Below, piece by piece: positions 6,762 through 12,968 of a stretch of 13,226 bases of DNA. Every line of letters starts with the position of its first letter. Position 1 is the stretch's first letter. The translations under genes were made by a program, and so were the position numbers. The notes beneath the pieces were generated by a model. The model did not search any database and had not been told where the DNA came from. It saw only the letters and a list, made by a program, of their open reading frames with translations. This stretch comes from Candidatus Methylomirabilota bacterium (lineage in GTDB: Bacteria > Methylomirabilota > Methylomirabilia > Methylomirabilales > 2-02-FULL-66-22): NCBI GenBank assembly GCA_016209725.1, contig JACQVO010000003.1, forward strand, positions 1 to 13,226. Reading direction: 5' to 3'.

Positions 6762-7334
6762 ATGGCCGAGTCGATTCAAGATGCGGAGCACGCCCAAAAG
6801 AGGATCGCTTCGCCACATACCGCAGCGGGCGGAGGGAATGCGGTCCTTGAGACCTACTGCCCCTTCTGCGGGAGGGACGCCTCTGACCCCAGCCTCAAGC
6901 GCTTCGGAGAATACTTCTGCTCCGAGGAGCACGTTGCAGAGTATGCCCGCGAGGCACGCTCGAAGCAGACCACAGAGGTCAGCCCTATTACGACCGTGGC
7001 CGAGGCAGATGACAGCGCATCCCAGACCACGGGGCCTCTCGAGCCAGGGCAGACGCCGCAGAAGAAGGGTGGGATCGGTGGCTTCTGGAAAATGGCCGCG
7101 TGCTGCGGCGGGATGCTCCTTCTGCTGCCTGCCCTCGGCTTGGTGAACCTGGGCGGAGTGGCGGCGGTCGGCGGCTCGCTCCTGAGTCTCGTGGCCGTCC
7201 TGGCATGTCCCATAGGGATGTATCTCATGATGCGGATGATGATGAAGCAGGGGCAGGGCAGAGCGCAGCCCCAAGCCGATGGCCGCGAGGACCGGCCCCG
7301 CCTACCCGGGGACCAGACGCCCCCCAGCCAGTGA
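6762..7334 (+). CDS. TRASH/YHS-like zinc-finger protein with C-terminal membrane segment (long paralogue)
   Basis: A 190-residue protein. The N-terminal finger CPFCG (C33, C36), LKRFGEY and CSEEH (C53, H57) closely matches the short protein at 311-541. After a polar linker (about 65-105) comes a Cys-pair-plus-membrane segment: FWKMAACCGGM (C114, C115), two hydrophobic stretches (about 116-130 and 132-152), then MYLMMRMMMK and a Pro/Arg-rich hydrophilic tail. This is a metal-site domain tethered to the membrane, with Met/Cys residues that could bind copper near the bilayer. The C-terminal part resembles small DUF2933-like membrane proteins, but I would not insist on that name. ATG 6762 has AGGAGG (6749-6754) at good spacing. 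ATG 6756 sits too close to it. The gene lies between two predicted selenoprotein genes but itself contains no in-frame UGA. Confidence 0.72.
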   Translation: MAESIQDAEHAQKRIASPHTAAGGGNAVLETYCPFCGRDASDPSLKRFGEYFCSEEHVAEYAREARSKQTTEVSPITTVAEADDSASQTTGPLEPGQTPQKKGGIGGFWKMAACCGGMLLLLPALGLVNLGGVAAVGGSLLSLVAVLACPIGMYLMMRMMMKQGQGRAQPQADGREDRPRLPGDQTPPSQ

Positions 7335-7375
7335 TCGCTTAGAGGCTCCTGCTTGGAATTTCTGCGGAGGGTGGA

Positions 7376-7984
7376 GTGCGCGCAGATCTCGAACCCAGGA
7401 AGGAAAAGAAGCGGCTGAAGGAGAAACGGAGTGTGCGCCGTCGCTGGCTTCGGTGGGGGGTTGCTCTCGGGGTCCTCGTTCTTCTGTCTGTGGGTGTCGG
7501 ATACTTCGGCGCTCGAGAATGGCGGAACCTGGGACCAAGCGACCCCGCCCCCGACTTCGCCCTCCCCGATCAAGACGGTCGGACGGTCCGGCTCGCCGAC
7601 TTCCGCGGGAAGCAGGAGGTCGCCCTATTCTTCTATATGGTCGCCGACTGAGCCATGTGTCAGACGCAGCTCGGGAAGCTGCAACGGCGGCTCAAAGAGG
7701 TGGAAGCCACCGGGGCGGCTGTCTTTGCCGTAAGCATAGATCGACCCGAGGTGGCGCGAAAGCTTCGGCAAGACCTCACACTGTCCTATCCCATCCTCTC
7801 CGACCCCCGGATGGAGGTGACCCGGGCCTACCGTATGAAGGGGGAACGGATGGAAATGTCGGATATGGGCTATGTGATCATTGACCGCCAGGGTCTGATC
7901 CGCGCCAGACGAATAGACCGCACGTTTGCCGACAACCTGAAAGACGTTTTGAACATCCTCGGCCAAGTCCGGGCCGCAAGCTGA
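7376..7984 (+). CDS. AhpC/TSA peroxiredoxin-like predicted selenoprotein, UxxC motif
   Basis: Read through the TGA at 7649-7651, this is a 202-residue membrane-anchored redoxin. The GTG start at 7376 follows GGAGGG. The N-terminus is very basic (RKEKKRLKEKRSVRRR) before one helix (about 27-44), so the domain faces outward. The AhpC/TSA signature APDFALPDQDGRTVRLADFRGKQEVALFFYM leads into VAD-U92-AMC95-QTQL. The UGA is thus at the peroxidatic Cys position, followed by a resolving Cys in a UxxC pattern. After it the fold continues normally: FAVSIDRPEVARKL, YPILSDPRMEVTRAYRM, MGYVIIDRQGLIRARRID. The hairpin at 7666-7682 begins 14 nt after the UGA. Selenocysteine at this site is known in Prx-like selenoproteins and would raise peroxidase or thiol-redox activity. 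The alternative of separate ORFs fails because the C-terminal piece has no suitable start and lacks the front of the fold. Confidence 0.83.
7666..7682 (+). promoter_or_regulatory. Candidate bacterial SECIS for UGA at 7649
   Basis: A perfect 6-bp stem GCAGCT (7666-7671) / AGCTGC (7677-7682) has a 5-nt loop CGGGA (7672-7676) and begins 14 nt after the UGA. The loop has the guanines expected at the apex but lacks the GU seen in fdhF. It is inside the coding sequence, as bacterial SECIS elements are. Confidence 0.55.
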
Positions 7985-8013
7985 ACCACGGATGCTGGAG
8001 GAGGCATCAGGGA

Positions 8014-8634
8014 ATGGCTTACCGGCGAGTATCCAGCCGACATCATGGATGGCGTCTGCAAAGGGTCCGCTTGCTGAGCCTCCTCGCCGTCACGGTACTG
8101 GTCCTCTTCAGGTCTGGCGTGGCAGGGATGGCGGCCGACCCCCTGGCGACCATGGGAGTGATTACGACTGAGCGCGGCAAGGAGGCGCCGAATTTCACGC
8201 TTCCTGACGCCGACGGGAAGCGCATGGGTCTTCGGGACTTCCGGGGGAAGGTGGTCGTACTCACGTTCTTCACCACCTGGTGACCGAAGTGCAGGCGGGA
8301 GTTGCCCGCCAAGGAAGCACTCCACCGGGAGTTCTCCCCCCAAGGGCTTGCGGTCGTGGGGGTGAGCATCGGGGAGACCCCCTCCACCGTGTGGGCATTC
8401 CGTGAGGAGTTTGGCATCACCTACCCGAATGGTCGCGACCCCCAGAGTCGCATCGCCATTGATTATGGCGTCTATGGCATCCCCGAAACATTTTTCATTG
8501 ATCGCGAGGGGCGGATCACATACAAGCACATCGGCGCCTTGGGTGCCGAGACACTTGTCCAAAAACTTGGTGAGGCGTCCCAGGGGATTGTGTCGAGCGA
8601 AGGCCGTGGTGGTGGCTACCAATCAGTCCGCTGA
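8014..8634 (+). CDS. TlpA/ResA-like thioredoxin predicted selenoprotein, WUPKC active site
   Basis: Read through the TGA at 8281-8283, this is a 206-residue secreted thioredoxin-fold protein. The RBS GGAGGAGG lies at 7997-8004, and the signal peptide or anchor covers about residues 20-40. The domain begins GKEAPNFTLPDADGKRMGLRDFRGKVVVLTFFTTW, then U90-PKC93-RREL. This is the canonical WCxxC active site with the first, nucleophilic Cys replaced by UGA. The rest is intact: LAVVGVSIGE, the cis-Pro loop YGIPETFFIDREGRI (Pro157), and TYKHIGAL. The Cys homologue at 1165-1728 (WCIPC) aligns across the codon. The hairpin at 8294-8310 starts 10 nt after the UGA. It is the clearest single case in the window, because the position of the missing residue is fixed by the most conserved motif of the family. 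It likely acts on disulphides or copper-site thiols outside the membrane. Confidence 0.88.
8294..8310 (+). promoter_or_regulatory. Candidate bacterial SECIS for UGA at 8281
   Basis: A perfect 6-bp GC-rich stem GGCGGG (8294-8299) / CCCGCC (8305-8310) has the 5-nt loop AGTTG (8300-8304) and begins 10 nt after the UGA. The loop includes a GU dinucleotide at +18/+19, close to the SelB-contacting position of the fdhF element. Confidence 0.6.
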
Positions 8635-8703
8635 ACCCCAATCAAAGCTTCAGACGTAACGCCCAGCTTCGGCCAAGAATCGTAGCGGTCAAGAGAGGGA
8701 GCC

Positions 8704-9456
8704 ATGCGGGTCCTCACGACGGCAGGCAAAGCGCGTTGGATCCGGCCAACTCTGCGCATCGGCGTGCCGGTCGCGCTCTGGTTGGGAGCCGTGGCAGTAG
8801 GCCTCTGGCTATGGGCGGACGGAAGCAAGGCGGGACCTTTTCAATCCCTCCGCGCACTGACACGGACGACGCGCAGCACGCTGGAAGACCTGGAGATCTA
8901 CGGGACAGCGCCGTCCTTCTCCCTCATCGAGCGGAGCGGACGGGCGATCACCCTGGAGGACTTCCAGGGAAAGGTCTGGGTCGCAAACTTCATCTACACC
9001 CAGTGCACCGAAACCTGCCCAACGCAGAGTCTCCAAATCCTCCGCCTCCAATCGGAATTCGCGAGGGATCCGGACCTTCGGCTGGTGTCAATCACGGTTG
9101 ATCCGGAGCGCGACACGCCGGAGGTCCTCGCGCGCTATGCCCAGCGGTACGAGGCGGACCCGGAGCGTTGGCTCTTCCTGACCGGACCCAAGCGCGCGAT
9201 CTATCATCTGGCGGCGGACGGCTTCAAGCTGAGTGTGGTCGATGCAGATGACCCGAAGCAGACGAGCGACATACTCCCCTTCCTCGGGCCTCGCACGGCG
9301 TTCGCTACCCATGGCTCGCAGGGGCTCATTATACATAGCTCCCGCTTCGTCCTCGTGGACCGTCACGCCCGCATCCGCGCCTATCACCAACCAACCGACC
9401 AGGAGTCGCTCGAGCGCCTCCGTCGGAACCTCCGGGTGCTGCTGAGCGAATCGTAA
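8704..9456 (+). CDS. Sco1/SenC copper chaperone (copy 2)
   Basis: A 250-residue Sco protein with RBS-like AGAGGGA just before the ATG and a membrane anchor at about 20-38. Motifs are IYGTAPSFSLIERSGRAITL, NFIYTQCTETCPTQ (Cys101 and Cys105 of the CxxxC copper site), VSITVDPERDTPEVL, FLTGPKRAIY and the distal His211 in IIHSSRFVLVD. It keeps normal Cys codons although the genes on both sides use in-frame UGA, so the recoding is confined to particular proteins. It is homologous to 3431-4252 over its whole length but has the shorter, more usual loop before the His ligand. Its likely role is Cu delivery or thiol reduction at the oxidase Cu-A site. The location next to the PCYCGC-motif gene, the cytochrome c gene and ctaG supports an oxidase-assembly role. 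Confidence 0.95.
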   Translation: MRVLTTAGKARWIRPTLRIGVPVALWLGAVAVGLWLWADGSKAGPFQSLRALTRTTRSTLEDLEIYGTAPSFSLIERSGRAITLEDFQGKVWVANFIYTQCTETCPTQSLQILRLQSEFARDPDLRLVSITVDPERDTPEVLARYAQRYEADPERWLFLTGPKRAIYHLAADGFKLSVVDADDPKQTSDILPFLGPRTAFATHGSQGLIIHSSRFVLVDRHARIRAYHQPTDQESLERLRRNLRVLLSES

Positions 9457-9467
9457 CCCGGAAACTA

Positions 9468-9484
9468 CCGCCCGCCTAGGGCGG
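9468..9484 (+). terminator. GC-rich hairpin after sco copy 2, possible weak terminator
   Basis: A perfect inverted repeat CCGCCC (9468-9473) / GGGCGG (9479-9484) with a 5-nt loop GCCTA lies 11 bases after the Sco stop. It is followed by CCTTTGAT, only a short T-run, so termination would be weak. It precedes the RBS (AGGAGGGG, 9493-9500) of the next gene and may instead be an mRNA stabilising or processing hairpin. Confidence 0.35.
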
Positions 9485-9510
9485 CCTTTGATAGGAGGGG
9501 ATTGACGAAA

Positions 9511-10002
9511 ATGACCCACCAGCTTTCTCGTCGCCGGTTCTTCCGGCAAGTGCCGGTCATGCTGGACTTCATCACCGCACGCAACGACCTTGTGTGGGGG
9601 GAGGGGGGCGCACCGGTGCGCCGGACGCCCAATGGCGACCTGCTCGACACGGTGCCGAAGGGGGCCCTGCCCTCGTTTGCAAAGAACGCGAGTCCCAAGG
9701 TTCAAGAGGCGTACCGCTACGCGGCGGCCAATGGAGATACGCTGCAATACATCCCTTGCTTCTGTGGGTGCAAGAACATCGGCCACCGCCACAACGGAGA
9801 TTGCTATGTCACGGAGCGCCATTCGGACGGCCGGATCACGTTCAACAGCCATTCGACCACCTGAGACCTTTGCCTGAACATCACGCGTGACGTGATGACG
9901 ATGAAAGCAGAGAAAAAGCCGCTGCGGGAAATCCGGGCCGCGATTGATCAGAAGTACGGAAAGTTTGGACCGAGCACGCCGACGCCACTTCCCCCAGCGT
10001 AA
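9511..10002 (+). CDS. PCYCGC-motif exported protein, predicted selenoprotein (UxxC)
   Basis: Read through the TGA at 9862-9864, this is a 163-residue protein. I start at ATG 9511, ten bases after AGGAGGGG; TTG 9502 is too close to that RBS. The N-terminus SRRRFFRQVPVM resembles a Tat signal but lacks a long hydrophobic core. The core of the family is present: YIPCFCGCKNIGHRHNGDCYV (Cys83, 85, 87, then Cys100), the variant of the PCYCGC box, then FNSHSTT-U118-DLC121-LNITRDV. In family members as I know them, this later site is a CxxC-type pair that follows HS/HA, so UGA takes the place of its first Cys. The sequence after the UGA (MTMKAEKKPLREIRAAIDQKYG) is typical of the family's helical C-terminus. 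The function of PCYCGC proteins is unknown. Metal binding is plausible from the Cys/His content, and the neighbours here are copper and oxidase genes. The hairpin at 9879-9897 supports Sec. Confidence 0.82.
9879..9897 (+). promoter_or_regulatory. Candidate bacterial SECIS for UGA at 9862
   Basis: A perfect 7-bp stem CATCACG (9879-9885) / CGTGATG (9891-9897) has the 5-nt loop CGTGA (9886-9890) and begins 14 nt after the UGA. The loop contains GU. Unlike the other three hairpins, this stem is not especially GC-rich, so chance formation is less likely. Confidence 0.6.
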
Positions 10003-10009
10003 GAGAGAG

Positions 10010-10693
10010 ATGGAACGGCGAAGCCTGGTCACGGTGGTGACTGTGGTGTTGGGCGTGGGAATCATGGTAGCCGCCTGGACCCTATCGCGCTACGGCGCCT
10101 ACCGATCATGGTTCGGGGGCGACGCAGAACGGGGACGGGCCTTGTACGCGTTTCATTGCGCCGCTTGCCACGGACCCGAAGGCCAGGGGCGGGTCCGGGG
10201 GAATGCCACCCAGCTCAGCAACCCGGACTTCCTGGCCCTCGCCTCTGATGAGTTCCTCCGCGTCACCATCGCCCGGGGCCGCCGCGGCACGGAGATGCGC
10301 GGGTGGGCGCGAGACGCGGGCGGGTCCCTCAACCGCGCTGATATCGAGGACCTCGTTGCGTTTCTGCGAACCTGGCAACGTAATGTCCCAATACCTCCGA
10401 TGCCGCTCTTGGGACGAGGAGATCCGACGCGCGGCAGGAAGCTTTACGAGGCAGCCTGCGCCAATTGTCACGGGTGGGTGGGCCGGGGAGAGCTGGGCAT
10501 GGGCCCTGCCGTCACCAACCCGGACCTGCTCGCCGCAGCGGATGACGCGTTCCTTTGGGCGACGATTGCCTACGGTCGGCGGGACACACCCATGTTCCCC
10601 TCCCTTCACGGGCTCTCCGGTGTGCGGCAATTTAACGAGCAGGAAATCAATGACGTGGTGGCCTATCTTCGGAGCTGGCAAAACAAGCAGTGA
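10010..10693 (+). CDS. Membrane-anchored diheme cytochrome c
   Basis: A 227-residue protein with an N-terminal anchor (about 6-25) and two class-I cytochrome c domains. The haem c attachment motifs are CAACH (50-54) and CANCH (150-154). Each domain repeats the same layout: GDAERGRALY ... CxxCHG ... P ... LRVTIARGRRGTEM ... DIEDLVAFLRTWQ, and GDPTRGRKLY ... CxxCHG ... LWATIAYGRRDTPM ... EINDVVAYLRSWQ. This indicates an internal duplication with a Met axial ligand in each half (RRGTEM, RRDTPM). It would carry electrons on the outer face of the membrane, to an oxidase or from the Rieske protein. The start follows the PCYCGC-protein stop by seven bases, with GAGAGAG as a purine-rich RBS, so the two are probably co-transcribed and may be functionally linked. 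Confidence 0.93.
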   Translation: MERRSLVTVVTVVLGVGIMVAAWTLSRYGAYRSWFGGDAERGRALYAFHCAACHGPEGQGRVRGNATQLSNPDFLALASDEFLRVTIARGRRGTEMRGWARDAGGSLNRADIEDLVAFLRTWQRNVPIPPMPLLGRGDPTRGRKLYEAACANCHGWVGRGELGMGPAVTNPDLLAAADDAFLWATIAYGRRDTPMFPSLHGLSGVRQFNEQEINDVVAYLRSWQNKQ

Positions 10694-10788
10694 GATAGGG
10701 GCACCATGAATTCGCCGGCCGAGAAAACCCGTACCTCCTGAATTGGAGACAGCCTGCCGAGGGTTTCCCGGAACGGGCACTGAGGGGC

Positions 10789-11661
10789 ATGGACGCGACA
10801 CCGAGGGCATTGCTCACAGCCTGGGGCTGGCGGCCGGACGTCCTGCTTGTCCTCACTGCGCTTGGGACTGCCTATGTGATCGGCTGGTGGCATCTGCGGA
10901 AAGGCCGCGCTCGGTTCTGCCGCCCGTGGCGGCTCGTAGTCTACCTGGCCGGCCTGGGATTCGTAGGCCTGGCACTCCTGTCACCCATAGACACTCTTGC
11001 GTCTACTCTCTTCCTCGTGCACATGGTCCAGCACGAGCTGCTCATCATGGTTGCTCCGCCCCTCCTGCTGCTTGCCGACCCGCTTCCGGTCCTCCTCTGG
11101 GGACTCCCTCGGACACTTCGCCTGGGTATGCGGCGTCTCCTCGGGCGGGGCGCACGGGTGCGCAGGATCCTCCAGGTCGCCACCTGGATGCCTGTGGCCG
11201 GGGGGATCTTCGTTGGCAATCTCTGGGCGTGGCATATACCTGCGGCCTACGAGGCGGCCCTCTGGAGCCACCTCCTCCACGACCTGGAACACGTGACCTT
11301 CTTCGGGACCGCCCTTCTTTTCTGGTGGCCCATTCTCAATCCGGCCCCAAGGCTCCACGGGCAGATTGCCTGTGGCCTCCGCATACTCTATATCCTCGCC
11401 GCCACCTTCCAGACCGTGGCCCTTGGGTTCGTTATCGCCGTGATGGATCGGGTCCTCTACCCCTCCTACGCGGCCACCCCCCGCTTATGGAGCCTCAGCC
11501 CGCTCGATGACCAGGCCTTTGGCGGCGCGATCATGTCCGAGGGCGGGATGATGTTTCTCATTCCCCTCTTGGTCCTGATCAGCCGATGGCTCAATGACGA
11601 GGAGCGGAGGACGCGCCTGCGTGAGGTGATCTCCCTGCGCCTCAGGAAAGCGGCCGAATGA
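10789..11661 (+). CDS. ctaG: CtaG/caa3-type cytochrome oxidase assembly factor
   Basis: A 290-residue polytopic membrane protein with RBS GAGGGG. It matches the caa3_CtaG family. Supporting parts are HMVQHELLIMVAPPLLLLADPLPVLLWGLP (about 74-104), NLWAWHIPAAYEAALWSHLLHDLEH (about 143-168), and the closing MFLIPLLVLISRWLNDEE. Seven or so hydrophobic helices are spread along the chain. Several conserved His residues lie near membrane faces, consistent with Cu handling. CtaG of this type is needed for maturation of the Cu sites of aa3/caa3-type oxidases in Bacillus-like systems. It is distinct from Cox11. Together with two Sco genes and a diheme cytochrome c it makes oxidase assembly the clearest theme of the right half of the window. 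The oxidase subunits themselves are not in the window. Confidence 0.9.
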   Translation: MDATPRALLTAWGWRPDVLLVLTALGTAYVIGWWHLRKGRARFCRPWRLVVYLAGLGFVGLALLSPIDTLASTLFLVHMVQHELLIMVAPPLLLLADPLPVLLWGLPRTLRLGMRRLLGRGARVRRILQVATWMPVAGGIFVGNLWAWHIPAAYEAALWSHLLHDLEHVTFFGTALLFWWPILNPAPRLHGQIACGLRILYILAATFQTVALGFVIAVMDRVLYPSYAATPRLWSLSPLDDQAFGGAIMSEGGMMFLIPLLVLISRWLNDEERRTRLREVISLRLRKAAE

Positions 11662-11764
11662 TTGCTGTGGCCCGGTGGCTGAGAGGACTGCGCCCGGGCA
11701 ATCTGCAAGCATCCGGCAGGAATCCGTCTGGCCAGTTTGGTCGACACGCGCTATGCTCGGATCC

Positions 11765-12667
11765 ATGAGCTGGAGGTGGTTCACCGTGGTCGCCGCACTC
11801 AGTGTCTTTGCGGTTGGAGACGCCGCTGCTCACAAGCTCCCCAGCTTCCCACAAGTCCGGCTGGTCCAGGCCGAACCCAATCGCAGCGATCCCCTCGTCT
11901 GGCGGCTGAGTGTTCAGGTGCTTAACCCGGCAGGCCAGCAGCCCGTATCCGGGGCTAAGGTCAAGGTACGAGGGCTCCACGCAGAGCTCGGTTCTGCGCT
12001 ACGGACCGAGGGGGTAAGGCTTGCGCCCGGAAAGGATCCTGGCCTCTTCGCCGGGGGGATGCGATTTCCGGGGGCCGGTCGTTGGGAGTTGACCGTTGAG
12101 GTGGTCGGCCGATACGTAGGCGACGCTCATTTCACGCTGGAGGTGGAGGCTCCCCAGCTTCCCCAGCGGACACTGCAGAGGGACAAGCCCCAGTTCGATA
12201 TTGACCCGCCTACACTCCGGCACCTGGCCATGGAATGGGGACACCTCGCCGGGTTTGGGCTGTGGCTTCTGGCCACCGGTGTCGGCCTGCTGAACCCGAC
12301 CGACCGGCGTCCCTTTGTGCTCGTGGCCACGTGGGCTGGTTTTGTGGTCGAGGGGGCCACGGGCCTGTACAAGATGGAATACAGCACGCCCTTTGCTGAG
12401 GGGTTACAGCTTTTCAGCTTGACCCGGATTCCAAGGGTGTTCTTCGCGAGAGAGTACGTGTACACGCTTGTCGCTAAGCATGTCTTGATGCTCAGCGCCG
12501 TAGGAGTTACCCTGGCACTCACGGTTCACGTCTGGCGGACCAAGTCCGGGAACCGGGTGCGGATGTATCGGGGATTGCTTGCCGCGAACCTCGTCATTGC
12601 TCTGGCCATTGCCGCCGCCGCCGCTGTTCTCGGCCTCTACCACGCCATTGTCCTGCACTTTTTGTAA
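11765..12667 (+). CDS. YtkA/FixH-like domain fused to a four-helix membrane domain
   Basis: A 300-residue protein. The N-terminus has a clear signal peptide (MSWRWFTVVAALSVFAVGDAAA, cleavage before HKLP). Residues about 33-150 form a beta-rich, YtkA/FixH/CopC-like extracytoplasmic domain: WRLSVQVLNPAGQQPVSGAKVKV, AELGSALRTEGVRL, GLFAGGMRFPGAGRWELTVEVVG. Then come four membrane helices (about 158-180, 186-206, 235-260, 270-298) with several conserved-looking His residues (HLAMEWGHLAGFG, AKHVLMLS, LYHAIVLHF), reminiscent of CopD-type or cytochrome-b561-like bundles. The combination suggests metal or haem handling linked to the oxidase-assembly genes upstream, but I do not know a characterised homologue. 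ATG 11753 is an alternative in-frame start. I chose 11765 because it gives the best signal peptide. No strong RBS is seen for either. Confidence 0.7.
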   Translation: MSWRWFTVVAALSVFAVGDAAAHKLPSFPQVRLVQAEPNRSDPLVWRLSVQVLNPAGQQPVSGAKVKVRGLHAELGSALRTEGVRLAPGKDPGLFAGGMRFPGAGRWELTVEVVGRYVGDAHFTLEVEAPQLPQRTLQRDKPQFDIDPPTLRHLAMEWGHLAGFGLWLLATGVGLLNPTDRRPFVLVATWAGFVVEGATGLYKMEYSTPFAEGLQLFSLTRIPRVFFAREYVYTLVAKHVLMLSAVGVTLALTVHVWRTKSGNRVRMYRGLLAANLVIALAIAAAAAVLGLYHAIVLHFL

Positions 12668-12782
12668 GGAGTCCCCAACCTCTTTCGCCTCCTGTGATGA
12701 AGCAGGCGAGAAGAGTTCGCGAGGATCCCGAGGTCAGGTAGCGACTGGGCCGCGGCGGCGAGGACAAGAGGCAGGAAGCGGA

Positions 12783-12899
12783 ATGGCCGGCGCATACGCC
12801 CGGAACCTTTCCCGGGGGCACTCAACTGTGCGGCGAGTTGCGGGAGTGATCTTCATCCTGGCCGGGATCAACGACACGTTGACCTATTGGTTTCTCTGA
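12783..12899 (+). pseudogene. Remnant of a second CcdA/DsbD-like gene (C-terminal end only)
   Basis: From ATG 12783 a 38-residue frame ends VRRVAGVIFILAGINDTLTYWFL. This is the same C-terminus as the CcdA/DsbD-like protein at 1994-2587 (NRIAGAVFILAGVNDTLTYWAL), differing at only a few positions. Nothing upstream (12668-12782) in any frame resembles the rest of that protein: no APCQL motif, no membrane helices. It therefore looks like the surviving 3' end of a deleted paralogue rather than a real small protein. The remaining gene-free stretch 12668-12968 shows no other convincing content. A TCGCCT/AGGCGA inverted repeat occurs near 12690-12714, and a 20-30 residue frame ends at 12980. I do not call either. 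Confidence 0.7.
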
Positions 12900-12968
12900 T
12901 CACGGAGTGGGAGAGCCTCCAGGTGGCACGCATGGAGATGCTGGCGTTGGTCCAGGAAAAGGACAGGT

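Noticed and set aside
6455..9864. Four independent nonsense-mutated pseudogenes
   Set aside because: All four stops are TGA (never TAA or TAG), all fall at redox-Cys positions, all are followed by a hairpin at similar spacing, and the downstream frames are undamaged. Decay would not give this pattern.
5783..10002. UGA read as Trp or Gly (alternative genetic code) to explain the in-frame TGA codons
   Set aside because: TGA terminates many genes in the window at the expected family ends, and the four internal TGAs occur only at redox-Cys positions. Trp codons are TGG throughout.
10706..10783. Short frame MNSPAEKTRTS-TGA-IGDSLPRVSRNGH as a fifth selenoprotein
   Set aside because: It has an RBS-like AGGGG and an in-frame TGA, but no partner Cys, no recognisable family and only a weak, interrupted hairpin after the TGA. 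Most likely it is intergenic sequence before ctaG.
12690..12714. TCGCCT/AGGCGA inverted repeat after the YtkA/FixH-like gene as a terminator
   Set aside because: The loop is long (13 nt) and no T-run follows, so there is not enough to call a terminator.
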